Numbered from the stretch's first letter, positions 6,728-12,166 are shown. The stretch is DNA of 12,166 nt from an uncultured Bacilli bacterium (GCA_934101235.1 CAKORH010000013.1:1-12166); one strand, 5' to 3'. A program made the numbers and translations. The notes: generated from the letters alone by a model not told the origin.

Positions 6728-6877
6728 ATGAAAGGTAGTTTTGTAGATAAAATTTTAAAGGTTTTGCTTATAAGTATATTTACTATAGAATTAGGAATAT
6801 TAACTAGTTTTTATTTACTAACAAGTATGAAACCAGATAGATTTAATAATAATATAAAAACTAATGTAATAAAGTAA
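6728..6877 (+). CDS. Small single-pass membrane protein, 49 aa
   Basis: A short gene encoding 49 residues. The start is polar (MKGSFVDKI), a hydrophobic helix runs from about 9 to 32 (with Glu21 inside it), and the C-terminus is basic and Asn-rich (MKPDRFNNNIKTNVIK). AGGTGG at 6718-6723 gives a good ribosome binding site, and a promoter lies just upstream. Only 13 bases separate its stop from the next gene, so both are probably on one message. A Glu in the middle of a membrane helix is unusual and could mark a partner-binding helix. I do not recognise the family. The gene is probably real given its signals; its role as a partner of the thioredoxin-like protein is inference from position only. 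Confidence 0.65.
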   Translation: MKGSFVDKILKVLLISIFTIELGILTSFYLLTSMKPDRFNNNIKTNVIK

Positions 6878-6890
6878 TGGAGAGTGTAGT

Positions 6891-7583
6891 ATGAAAAAAA
6901 ATATTATAATAACAATAAGTCTAATAATTGTAGTAGCAGTGATGTCTCTAGTAATTATATATATGAAAACTGATGAACCAAAGCCAACATTAACGAATGA
7001 TGAAATAAAATTTAAAAATGAATATGAATCTTTAAATGGAACTCTATATAAAGAAAATTATATTTTAAAAAATATAGAGGTAGATAATGATAATAATGTA
7101 GAATATATAAATGATGATGAATTGTTAGAATTGCTTACTAAAGGAACTAATGTAATATATATGGGATGGCCTGAATGTAATTGGTGTAGAACTGTAATAC
7201 CGGTTTTAATAAATACTTTAAAAAGTAATGATATAAAAACATTATATTATTATAATTTAAAATCACTTAGAAATGCTTATGAAGAAGATAATGATATAAA
7301 AAAAGTAGAATTATATGAAAAAATAGTTGAAATATTAGGTGATGATATAGAAGCAACATATGAGGAAGATTCTTTAAAAGAAGGTAAGAAAAAATTATTA
7401 GCTCCAACAGTAATATTTATTAAAGATGGTAATTATATTGGTAGTCATGTAAGTACAGTACCAACTCATACTAATGCTAGTGATAATTTAACAGATGTAG
7501 AAACTAAAGAACTTAAAGGAATTTATCAAAGTTTTATTGATCAAATAAATCCAAATGTTTGTGTTGATGATGAAGGTTGTTAA
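6891..7583 (+). CDS. Membrane-anchored thioredoxin-fold protein
   Basis: A 230-residue protein with an N-terminal membrane anchor (about 5-24) and an outward-facing domain. The thioredoxin core is at about 75-185. YMGWPECNWCRTVIP carries the CxxC pair C96/C99 at the start of the active-site helix, and APTVIFIKDG contains the cis-proline (P172). This is the redox motif used to make or break disulfides. The insertion between them (about 125-165) is long, acidic and helical. Two further cysteines, C224 and C230, lie at the very end in NVCVDDEGC and may form a second redox pair that passes electrons to the first. It resembles bacteriocin-accessory and other extracytoplasmic thioredoxin-like proteins. 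Its clients are unknown; the Cys-containing exported proteins of this window (pilin-like, M23 hydrolase) are possible ones. The ribosome binding site is GGAG (6879-6882). Confidence 0.8.
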   Translation: MKKNIIITISLIIVVAVMSLVIIYMKTDEPKPTLTNDEIKFKNEYESLNGTLYKENYILKNIEVDNDNNVEYINDDELLELLTKGTNVIYMGWPECNWCRTVIPVLINTLKSNDIKTLYYYNLKSLRNAYEEDNDIKKVELYEKIVEILGDDIEATYEEDSLKEGKKKLLAPTVIFIKDGNYIGSHVSTVPTHTNASDNLTDVETKELKGIYQSFIDQINPNVCVDDEGC

Positions 7584-7594
7584 TTCCTTTTTTT
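7572..7594 (+). terminator. Weak terminator after the thioredoxin-like gene
   Basis: GAAGG (7572-7576) can pair with CCTTT (7586-7590, one wobble) around a nine-base loop holding the stop codon, followed by T's to 7594. The stem is short, so leakage into the RNA region is possible. Confidence 0.45.
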
Positions 7595-7628
7595 GTATTA
7601 ATTTAATTTTTTTATCATATATTATAGT

Positions 7629-7666
7629 ATAGCAAATTTGACATTATTCACTTTTTTTGCTATAAT
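7629..7666 (+). promoter_or_regulatory. Consensus extended promoter of the structured RNA, with inverted repeat
   Basis: The -35 is TTGACA (7638-7643), the spacer is 17 bases and the -10 is TATAAT (7661-7666), preceded by TGC. Both boxes are perfect, making this the strongest promoter in the window. ATAGCAAA (7629-7636) and TTTGCTAT (7656-7663) form an inverted repeat across it and overlap the -10, so a repressor site is possible. The predicted first base is about 7673, exactly where the closing stem of the RNA begins. Confidence 0.88.
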
Positions 7667-7824
7667 TCTATATGTGTGGTGCATTATGCTAGTCATAAAC
7701 ACTATTTGAAGATGGGGCTAAAAATCCATCAATTGCATGATTGACACTTTGTATACTTGCTTTTTCTGCCCAAGTTAGGGTGGGTATATAATTTAAAATT
7801 TAAGGAAAATTGTAATGGCATACA

Positions 7825-7837
7825 ATCAACCTCCTTT
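7825..7837 (+). other. 16S rRNA 3'-end / anti-Shine-Dalgarno mimic inside the RNA
   Basis: AUCAACCUCCUUU matches the 3' end of bacterial 16S rRNA (AUCACCUCCUUU) except for one extra A. UCCUU (7832-7836) can pair with AAGGA (7802-7806), which would mask it in a hairpin. CUCCU (7831-7835) could also pair with AGGAG (8146-8150) of the following gene. Confidence 0.6.
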
Positions 7838-7936
7838 TATTACGTCGGTATTAAAAATAAGTGCATGTCGTGAGTGATTATATGGGATTTATAAAATGAA
7901 AATATAGTTGCAAAAGCGAATAAGAATAGGTTAGTT

Positions 7937-7965
7937 GTGTCAAGGAAAACTTCTAGCGTGTCAAG
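7937..7965 (+). repeat. Direct repeat GTGTCAAG inside the RNA
   Basis: GTGTCAAG occurs at 7937-7944 and again at 7958-7965, 21 bases apart. Each copy lies next to sequences able to pair (AAAACT 7946-7951 with AGTTTT 7971-7976), so two equivalent binding sites or alternative pairings are possible. Confidence 0.4.
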
Positions 7966-8157
7966 TTATAAGTTTTGAAGTGCGGACTAAGTGGTAATCG
8001 AGTAATTAAATAGGTGACTTTTAATTATTTCCCGTAAAGAGAAATCGCCCTAGGGTAACCGAAGGAGTGGAACTAGAGAAATTCAACTCGACCAAAGCCG
8101 TAAAATTAATTTATAATCTACCACGCAAAAATCCCAACTTTATATAGGAGAATCGAT

Positions 8158-8673
8158 ATGAAGAAAGATAACTGGATATATAAAGTTTTTTTAATGACTT
8201 TTTTTCTTTCAGTAATTTTTAGTTTTACATCAAATGTAATAACATCAAATGCTAATATTTTTGTAATGATACTAATAACATTCTTGGTAATAGTTATAGG
8301 TATAATTTTTGATATGATAGGTACTGCAACATTATCTAGTAATGAAGCTGCTTTTCATGCCAAATCATCAAGAAAAATTAAAGGTGCAAAGGAATCAATA
8401 AGTTTATTAAAAAACTCTGTAAAAGTAGCCAGTATATGTAATGATGTAATTGGTGATATATGTGGTATTATAAGTGGTGGAATGGGTGCCATGGTAGCAT
8501 TATCACTATCAAATATAATTGGAAATACTACAATTTCATCTATATTAGTATCTGCAATTGTTTCATCTTTAACCGTAGGAGGTAAAGCAATATTTAAGAC
8601 AGTTGCAATAAAAAAATGTGATGAAATAGTATTTTTAGTAGGAAAAATCAAAAGTGCAATAAAACTAAAGTAA
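8158..8673 (+). CDS. oapA: Multi-pass membrane protein, likely OLE-associated protein OapA
   Basis: A 171-residue protein with about four membrane segments: about 9-28, 34-57, 100-118 and 125-142. Between the second and third lies a basic, polar stretch (about 68-95, HAKSSRKIKGAKES onward) suited to RNA binding. This is followed by NDVIGDICGIISGG, in which D96 and D100 form a DxxxD motif. OapA is known as a small, mostly helical membrane protein with this motif that holds OLE RNA at the membrane and takes part in cold, alcohol and Mg2+ stress responses in Halalkalibacterium. Length here is slightly short of the roughly 190 residues I remember. AGGAG (8146-8150) sets the start at 8158. The RNA ends about 30 bases upstream, so both are probably made from the strong promoter at 7638. 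A terminator closes the unit. Confidence 0.7.
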   Translation: MKKDNWIYKVFLMTFFLSVIFSFTSNVITSNANIFVMILITFLVIVIGIIFDMIGTATLSSNEAAFHAKSSRKIKGAKESISLLKNSVKVASICNDVIGDICGIISGGMGAMVALSLSNIIGNTTISSILVSAIVSSLTVGGKAIFKTVAIKKCDEIVFLVGKIKSAIKLK

Positions 8674-8684
8674 TTAGTTTTTTT
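8661..8684 (+). terminator. Intrinsic terminator of the RNA/oapA unit
   Basis: AAAACTAA (8661-8668) pairs with TTAGTTTT (8674-8681) around AGTAA, followed by T's to 8684. The stop codon TAA (8671-8673) is in the loop. Confidence 0.88.
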
Positions 8685-8705
8685 CTTTGCTAGAAAGGTT
8701 ATTAT

Positions 8706-9305
8706 ATGAATAAATTAAATATAAGTAATTTTAGTTTTAAAATGGAAGTAGATAATTCTTTATATGTAGTTTTATTGAATAATGAATTTAGTGCTATAAA
8801 AAGAATAAGTGATAGTAAAGATAAAAAAATTGTTGAAATAATATATATTGATAGGAATCAAATAACAACTTCTAAAACATCTTATAAAGATAATAAAAAA
8901 CAAGTACATACTTTAACTAATTATGAAAAAGATGAACTTGTAGAAGATATATTTGAAAATATAAGTAATTTTAAAACAATTTCTGAAGTGGTTGATATAA
9001 ATTATTTAAAGAATATTATAAAATCAAGTTATATAAATATAGTTGTTGCAAGTAATGATATTGGATTAAGTATGGTAAATACTTTGGCATTTAAGAATAA
9101 TGATTATGCACTTGATATAGTTTCTTTAGATACTAAGAAAATTATAGGTAGAATAACAATTAAAGATAAAAATTGTTTTATGGATGTTTCAAGTGATATT
9201 AAAGATGAAGCATATTTATTATTTAATAAATATTTGTGTATGTTTAAAAATGAAGAATTAACAAATCAAAATAAAATAAAAAAGTTAAAAAATAATTCTA
9301 ATTAA
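8706..9305 (+). CDS. Hypothetical soluble protein, 199 aa
   Basis: I do not recognise this family. The product has 199 residues, no signal peptide and no membrane helix. It has a strand-rich N-terminal part (about 1-60: MEVDNSLYVVLLNNEF, KIVEIIYIDRN), a helical middle (about 72-110: YEKDELVEDIFENI, INYLKNIIKSS) and a second strand-rich part (about 110-165: NIVVASNDIGLSMVN, GRITIKDKN). It ends in a Lys/Asn-rich tail. The ATG at 8706 has GAAAGG (8693-8698). No good promoter is visible in the 32 bases between it and the oapA stop, so it may depend on readthrough of the oapA terminator. If so, it would belong to the OLE locus. None of the OLE partners I know (OapB, OapC) matches it by eye. Confidence 0.8.
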   Translation: MNKLNISNFSFKMEVDNSLYVVLLNNEFSAIKRISDSKDKKIVEIIYIDRNQITTSKTSYKDNKKQVHTLTNYEKDELVEDIFENISNFKTISEVVDINYLKNIIKSSYINIVVASNDIGLSMVNTLAFKNNDYALDIVSLDTKKIIGRITIKDKNCFMDVSSDIKDEAYLLFNKYLCMFKNEELTNQNKIKKLKNNSN

Positions 9306-9324
9306 TATTATAGAATTATTTTTT
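9287..9324 (+). terminator. Intrinsic terminator of the 199-aa hypothetical gene
   Basis: AAAAAATAATTCTA (9287-9300) pairs fully with TAGAATTATTTTTT (9311-9324) around a ten-base loop that contains the stop codon (9303-9305). Confidence 0.85.
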
Positions 9325-9499
9325 CATATATAAAAACATTTTTAGTAGATAAATAAAAATAGCAAATAAATATATTCATGTAAAAAGTGATGGTGATTAT
9401 AAATTCTTATATTGTATAAATCTAACTTTCATTAAATATATTCGCATTTATAATGCATATCATTATATTTTATCTTTTGTTCTTTTATGAAAAAGTTCA

Positions 9500-9524
9500 T
9501 GATATAATATAATTATTATAGGAG
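9500..9524 (+). promoter_or_regulatory. Extended -10 promoter and ribosome binding site of the PAP2 gene
   Basis: TG-A-TATAAT (9500-9508) is a perfect extended -10. The -35 position (TTCTTT, 9480-9485) is weak. AGGAG (9520-9524) precedes the ATG at 9532. The rest of the gap from 9325 shows nothing I can name. Confidence 0.6.
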
Positions 9525-9531
9525 TTGAAAT

Positions 9532-10131
9532 ATGAAAAGAAGAACTATTGGTGTAATATTTATAATATTATTTTTTATGTTATTATTATTAGTTATATTT
9601 AATAATACTTTGTCTATTGATACTGTAATTCATAATTTTGTTTATCGTTTAAAATCAAATACACTTACAAATATTATGAAAATAATAACTTTTTTTGCTA
9701 GTGTAAAGTTTACTATATTTGTATCAATTATTATTTTAATAATAGGTATATTTAAGAGAAAAGTATTAATAATAGATTTAGTACTTTTAGGAGAAGAATT
9801 AATAAAAATTATAATAAAAAATATTGTTAGAAGACCTAGACCACTATATATGAAAGAAGTGATAGAAAAGTCATATTCTTTTCCTAGTGGTCATACTATG
9901 ACTGCAACATTATTATATGGATTTATAATATATTTAATATTAAAGTCTGATATGAATAATATTTTAAAATATGTGATAGCTAGTTTATTATCTTTATTAA
10001 TATTCTTGATAATATTTAGTAGAATATATTTAGGAGTACATTATTTTAGTGATTGTATAGGTGGTTTTTTATTATCATTAGGATATTTATTAATTATTAT
10101 AGATTATATTGAAAGGAAAAAAATATTATGA
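9532..10131 (+). CDS. PAP2-family membrane lipid phosphatase
   Basis: A 199-residue membrane enzyme with about five to six helices and the complete three-part acid phosphatase signature. Motif C1 is Kx6RP (K96 to R103-P104), C2 is PSGH (118-121) and C3 is SRx5Hx3D (S163, R164, H170, D174). His170 is the expected nucleophile and His121 the proton donor. Members remove phosphate from undecaprenyl pyrophosphate, phosphatidylglycerol phosphate or phosphatidic acid on the outer face of the membrane. The sequence alone does not say which substrate is used. Recycling of undecaprenyl carrier would fit the wall-building genes of this organism. The stop overlaps the next gene by four bases (ATGA), so a dehydrogenase is made from the same message. 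Confidence 0.93.
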   Translation: MKRRTIGVIFIILFFMLLLLVIFNNTLSIDTVIHNFVYRLKSNTLTNIMKIITFFASVKFTIFVSIIILIIGIFKRKVLIIDLVLLGEELIKIIIKNIVRRPRPLYMKEVIEKSYSFPSGHTMTATLLYGFIIYLILKSDMNNILKYVIASLLSLLIFLIIFSRIYLGVHYFSDCIGGFLLSLGYLLIIIDYIERKKIL

Positions 10132-10901
10132 AAGCATTAATAACAGGTGGAAACAGTGGTATTGGACGTGATATGGCAAAATATTTAAGTACTAAAGGTT
10201 ATGATTTGATATTGGTAGGAAGAGACTTAAAATCTTTAGAAGAAATGAAAGAAAAGTGTAATACAAATGTTGAAATAATAGAATTAGATTTAAGTATAAA
10301 AGATAATGTATTTAATTTATATGAAAGAACAAAAAATGAAAATATAGATATTTTAATAAATAATGCTGGATTTGGCTTATTTGGTAATTTTTATGAAACG
10401 GACTTGAATAAGGAATTAAATATGATAAATGTTAATATAGTAGCAGTTCATATATTGACTAAATTATTTTTACAAGATTTTATAAAAAAAGATAAAGGGT
10501 ATATATTAAATGTAGCGTCTTCAGCTGGATTTATGGCTGGACCAAAATTATCAACTTATTATGCAACAAAAAATTATTGTTTAAAAAGTACATTAGCAAT
10601 ATATGAAGAATTAAGACATATGAAATCTAATGTAAAAATATCTGTATTATGCCCAGGTCCAGTAGAAACAAACTTTAATAATGTAGCAGGTGGAAGTTTT
10701 AATACTAAAAGTGCAAGTAGTGAATATGTTGCAAAATATGCTATAGATAAAATGTTTAAGAATAAATTAATTATTGTTCCAACTTTAAAAATAAAGTTAG
10801 CAATATTTTTTACAAGATTTATTCCTACAAAGTTATTATTAAAAATTAATTATAATATACAGAATACTAAAGTTGTAAAATATAAGAATATGCATAAATA
10901 A
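10128..10901 (+). CDS. Short-chain dehydrogenase/reductase
   Basis: A 257-residue classical SDR. The nucleotide-binding motif TGGNSGIG is at 6-13, LDLS at 53-56, NNAG at 78-81 and Asn101 lies in the NVN helix. The catalytic set is S131 (NVASSAG), Y144 and K148 (YYATK), and PGPVETNF follows at 176-183. Arg32 in VGRD, just after the second strand, suggests NADP(H). The C-terminal part (about 215-250) is basic and hydrophobic (LAIFFTRFIPTKLLLKI), as in SDRs of the DltE/YqjQ kind that may touch the membrane. The substrate cannot be told. Translational coupling to a PAP2 lipid phosphatase hints at a lipid or polyprenol substrate, which is inference. AAAGGAAA upstream of ATG 10128 serves as binding site. 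Confidence 0.92.
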   Translation: MKALITGGNSGIGRDMAKYLSTKGYDLILVGRDLKSLEEMKEKCNTNVEIIELDLSIKDNVFNLYERTKNENIDILINNAGFGLFGNFYETDLNKELNMINVNIVAVHILTKLFLQDFIKKDKGYILNVASSAGFMAGPKLSTYYATKNYCLKSTLAIYEELRHMKSNVKISVLCPGPVETNFNNVAGGSFNTKSASSEYVAKYAIDKMFKNKLIIVPTLKIKLAIFFTRFIPTKLLLKINYNIQNTKVVKYKNMHK

Positions 10902-10914
10902 TTTGCATATTTTT
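10887..10914 (+). terminator. Terminator after the SDR gene
   Basis: AATATGCA (10887-10894) pairs with TGCATATT (10904-10911) around a nine-base loop containing the SDR stop codon, followed by a short T-rich tail. The right arm overlaps the -35 of the next promoter. Confidence 0.7.
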
Positions 10915-10931
10915 ATTTATTATGTTACTAT
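10903..10931 (+). promoter_or_regulatory. Promoter of the RelE-like fusion gene
   Basis: The -35 is TTGCAT (10903-10908), the spacer is 17 bases and the -10 is TACTAT (10926-10931), preceded by TGT (extended -10). AAAAGGGGA (10942-10950) then sets the start at ATG 10957. Confidence 0.6.
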
Positions 10932-10956
10932 ATACATCATCAAAAGGGGAATGTTT

Positions 10957-11916
10957 ATGGAAAAAATACTAGAAAAATATATGGATGAAGATGGTTATAT
11001 TAGAGAATTAGATAAACTTACTGTTGAATTAATAAAATTGAATGATATAGATCTTGTTTTTGAAACTATTAAAAAAGTAAAAGACAATAATAAAATTATA
11101 ATTAATAAATTGAAAGATGAAAATCGTAAGTTATCTCAATATAAAAAAGAAGATAATTATATATATACTGAAAAAAATTATAGATCTGTGCCTAGAATGC
11201 CTAAAAAGAAAGTTATAAAAACAGAAAAAGAAAAAATTGATATAAGTTTTTATACTGATTTTATTGATGAAAATAAGGATACTGATTTATATTTAGAAAT
11301 ATTGCCAGGAGATAATACAAAAGAAAGCTTAGCTATTATAGATAGAATATTAAGTCATTATTTAAAAGAAAAGGTATTATTAGAATATCTTATTGTAAGT
11401 GATAGTAATGTTGATGACTATATAGAAGAATTAACTATTATAGATAATATATTTAATGTAATAAAAGAATATAAAGAAGGGTTACTTGTATCAACAGATG
11501 TTAGTGAAAGTATAGATAATATTGTATATTATTGTGATAATGACGGTATCCCATATATTTATAAAGATATGGAAGATGAAGAAGAATCTTATGAATCAAT
11601 TAAAGAATTAATGGAATCATTAAAAAATAGAACTTTTAAGAATTTGAAATCATTTACAGATAATGAAAAAATAAAAGGACTTTTTGAAGTAAGAAGTTTG
11701 AATAGTAATTGTAATAATAGGGTTTTATTTACTTTTTTGGGTAATCATAAAATTTGTGTTATTGGTGCTATTATTAATAAAAAAGAAACTAATAAAATAT
11801 ATAGAAGTAGATTACAAAAAAGATATCAGAATTATAAAAATAATATTGATAAGATAATTAGTGAATCTAGCGATAATTATATTAAGAAATTATTTAAAGG
11901 TGATAATAATGAATAA
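10957..11916 (+). CDS. Protein with helical N-terminus and RelE/HigB (Gp49-like) C-terminal region, 319 aa
   Basis: A 319-residue soluble protein. Residues 1-65 are charged and helical, possibly a short coiled coil. A Lys-rich linker follows (about 70-92), then a middle domain (about 95-200) I do not recognise. The last part (about 208-295) reads like the phage-derived Gp49-like/HigB branch of the RelE superfamily. ESIKELMESLKNR is followed by KGLFEVRSLNSNCNNRVLFTF, IGAIINKKETNKIYRS and RLQKRYQNY, in the order helix, GLxEVR strand, RVLFTF strand, then basic helix. Stand-alone toxins of this kind are about 100-120 residues, so this would be a fusion with a long N-terminal extension. I chose ATG 10957 because AAAGGGGA lies seven bases upstream; ATG 10951 is too close. 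The next gene overlaps by eight bases, as antitoxin genes often do. The RelE link is by pattern only and is uncertain. Confidence 0.6.
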   Translation: MEKILEKYMDEDGYIRELDKLTVELIKLNDIDLVFETIKKVKDNNKIIINKLKDENRKLSQYKKEDNYIYTEKNYRSVPRMPKKKVIKTEKEKIDISFYTDFIDENKDTDLYLEILPGDNTKESLAIIDRILSHYLKEKVLLEYLIVSDSNVDDYIEELTIIDNIFNVIKEYKEGLLVSTDVSESIDNIVYYCDNDGIPYIYKDMEDEEESYESIKELMESLKNRTFKNLKSFTDNEKIKGLFEVRSLNSNCNNRVLFTFLGNHKICVIGAIINKKETNKIYRSRLQKRYQNYKNNIDKIISESSDNYIKKLFKGDNNE

Positions 11917-12166
11917 ATTGATTGAAAGAATAGACTATTTAATTAATATTTTAGATAATACTAAATTTAAAGATGAAGAAAAATTAATGTATATAAATAA
12001 ATTTAATTTTGATTGTTTAAATCTTTGTAAAGAGTCTCCAAGTGATATTTTTATGTTAGTGTATATTTGTACTAATTCATATAGTTTTGTTGATGCTTGT
12101 TATATTTTTGGTACTTTAAATAAGTATTTAAGTAATATTACGTGTGATGTTTATGATGATTTATGT
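11909..12166 (+). CDS. Unrecognised protein, N-terminal 86 residues, cut by the window end
   Basis: Starts at ATG 11909 inside the end of the preceding gene, with AAGGTG (11897-11902) as ribosome binding site, and stays open to the last base. The visible 86 residues are helical and acidic (MNKLIERIDYLINILDNTKF, then KLMYINKFNFDCLNLC). Cysteines lie at about 36, 40, 54, 64, 79 and 86, unusually many for a cytosolic protein; C36/C40 and others could bind a metal. There is no signal peptide. The overlap with the RelE-like gene suggests coupled synthesis, so a partner or antitoxin role is possible. No DNA-binding helix-turn-helix is evident in this part. Confidence 0.7.
   Translation, partial: MNKLIERIDYLINILDNTKFKDEEKLMYINKFNFDCLNLCKESPSDIFMLVYICTNSYSFVDACYIFGTLNKYLSNITCDVYDDLC

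Larger units (their letters stand above)
7673..8127 (+). ncRNA. ole: Large structured RNA, likely a compact OLE RNA
   Basis: About 455 bases without a usable reading frame, markedly richer in G and C than the genes around it. The ends pair, UGUGUGGU (7673-7680) with ACCACGCA (8120-8127), giving a closing stem that starts at the predicted transcription start. Other helices visible by eye are 7684-7688/7694-7698 (UUAUG/CAUAA), 7711-7715/7726-7730 (GAUGG/CCAUC), 7755-7759/7771-7775 (ACUUG/CAAGU), 7809-7814/7821-7826 (AUUGUA/UACAAU) and 8001-8010/8020-8029. There is also a long-range stem 7983-8002/8087-8100 (CGG, GGU and CGAG with CUCG, ACC and CCG). OLE RNAs are roughly 600-base RNAs of Gram-positive anaerobes and extremophiles. 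They bind the membrane protein OapA and are usually encoded beside it. Here a DxxxD membrane protein follows 30 bases later. The size is below the usual length, so some peripheral helices may be missing. The call rests on context and architecture, not on a covariance-model hit. Confidence 0.7.

Noticed and set aside
8041..8080. Sequence GGAGTGGAACTAG resembling the T-box antiterminator motif
   Set aside because: The match is loose, no Stem I or terminator/antiterminator pair is visible, and the downstream gene is neither an aminoacyl-tRNA synthetase nor an amino acid transporter.
7673..8127. tmRNA, RNase P RNA, 6S RNA or a classical riboswitch
   Set aside because: No tRNA-like ends or tag frame, no RNase P core such as GAGGAAAGUCC, far too long for 6S RNA or most riboswitches. 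The linked DxxxD membrane protein fits OLE better.
9353..9488. A short open frame reading NKYIHVKSDGDYKFLYC, vaguely like a LytTR or other gene remnant
   Set aside because: No start codon or ribosome binding site, only about 42 codons, and no family recognised. Open frames of this length are common in AT-rich DNA.
10903..10956. Longer N-terminus for the RelE-like gene
   Set aside because: It would start inside the preceding terminator and include the promoter and ribosome binding site. ATG 10957 has correct spacing.
1..12166. CRISPR arrays, tRNA/rRNA genes, insertion sequences or prophage genes
   Set aside because: No regularly spaced repeats, no cloverleaf sequences, no transposase or integrase motifs on either strand.

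Overview
The window comes from a very AT-rich, Gram-positive-type bacterium (Firmicutes/Bacilli or a related wall-bearing, gut-type lineage). Shine-Dalgarno sites are strong, promoters have TTGACA/TATAAT boxes often preceded by TGn, and intrinsic terminators are short hairpins followed by T-runs. An FtsEX/PcsB-type cell wall hydrolase operon shows a peptidoglycan wall. TGA is used as a stop (ftsX and the PAP2 gene end in ATGA overlaps), which argues against the Mycoplasma code. Naming the lineage more precisely would be a guess.

Layout. 1-1420: the 3' end of thymidine kinase overlapping ruvB. 1459-1665: a 68-residue pilin-like protein with its own promoter and terminator. 1797-2219: an unrecognised cytosolic 140-aa protein behind a near-consensus promoter. 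2374-3147: a secreted TasA/camelysin-like surface protein. 3251-6025: ftsE-ftsX-M23 peptidase, a tightly overlapping operon for a division-associated peptidoglycan hydrolase. 6064-6615 (minus strand): peptide deformylase, converging on the hydrolase through a shared bidirectional terminator. 6728-7583: a 49-aa membrane peptide and a membrane-anchored thioredoxin-like protein.

The most interesting part is 7638-8684. A consensus extended promoter starts a roughly 455-nt structured non-coding RNA whose ends pair (7673-7680 with 8120-8127). It is followed directly by a 171-aa multi-pass membrane protein with a DxxxD motif. This matches the OLE RNA / OapA arrangement, one of the large bacterial RNA-protein complexes, here in a compact form. 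The RNA carries a near copy of the 3' end of 16S rRNA, including the anti-Shine-Dalgarno sequence (7825-7837).

Downstream are an unrecognised 199-aa protein, a PAP2-family lipid phosphatase translationally coupled to a short-chain dehydrogenase, a 319-aa protein whose C-terminus resembles RelE/HigB (Gp49-like) toxins, and the start of a further unrecognised gene that runs off the window. Almost every terminator hairpin in the window contains or abuts the stop codon of the gene it ends, a sign of tight genome compaction.
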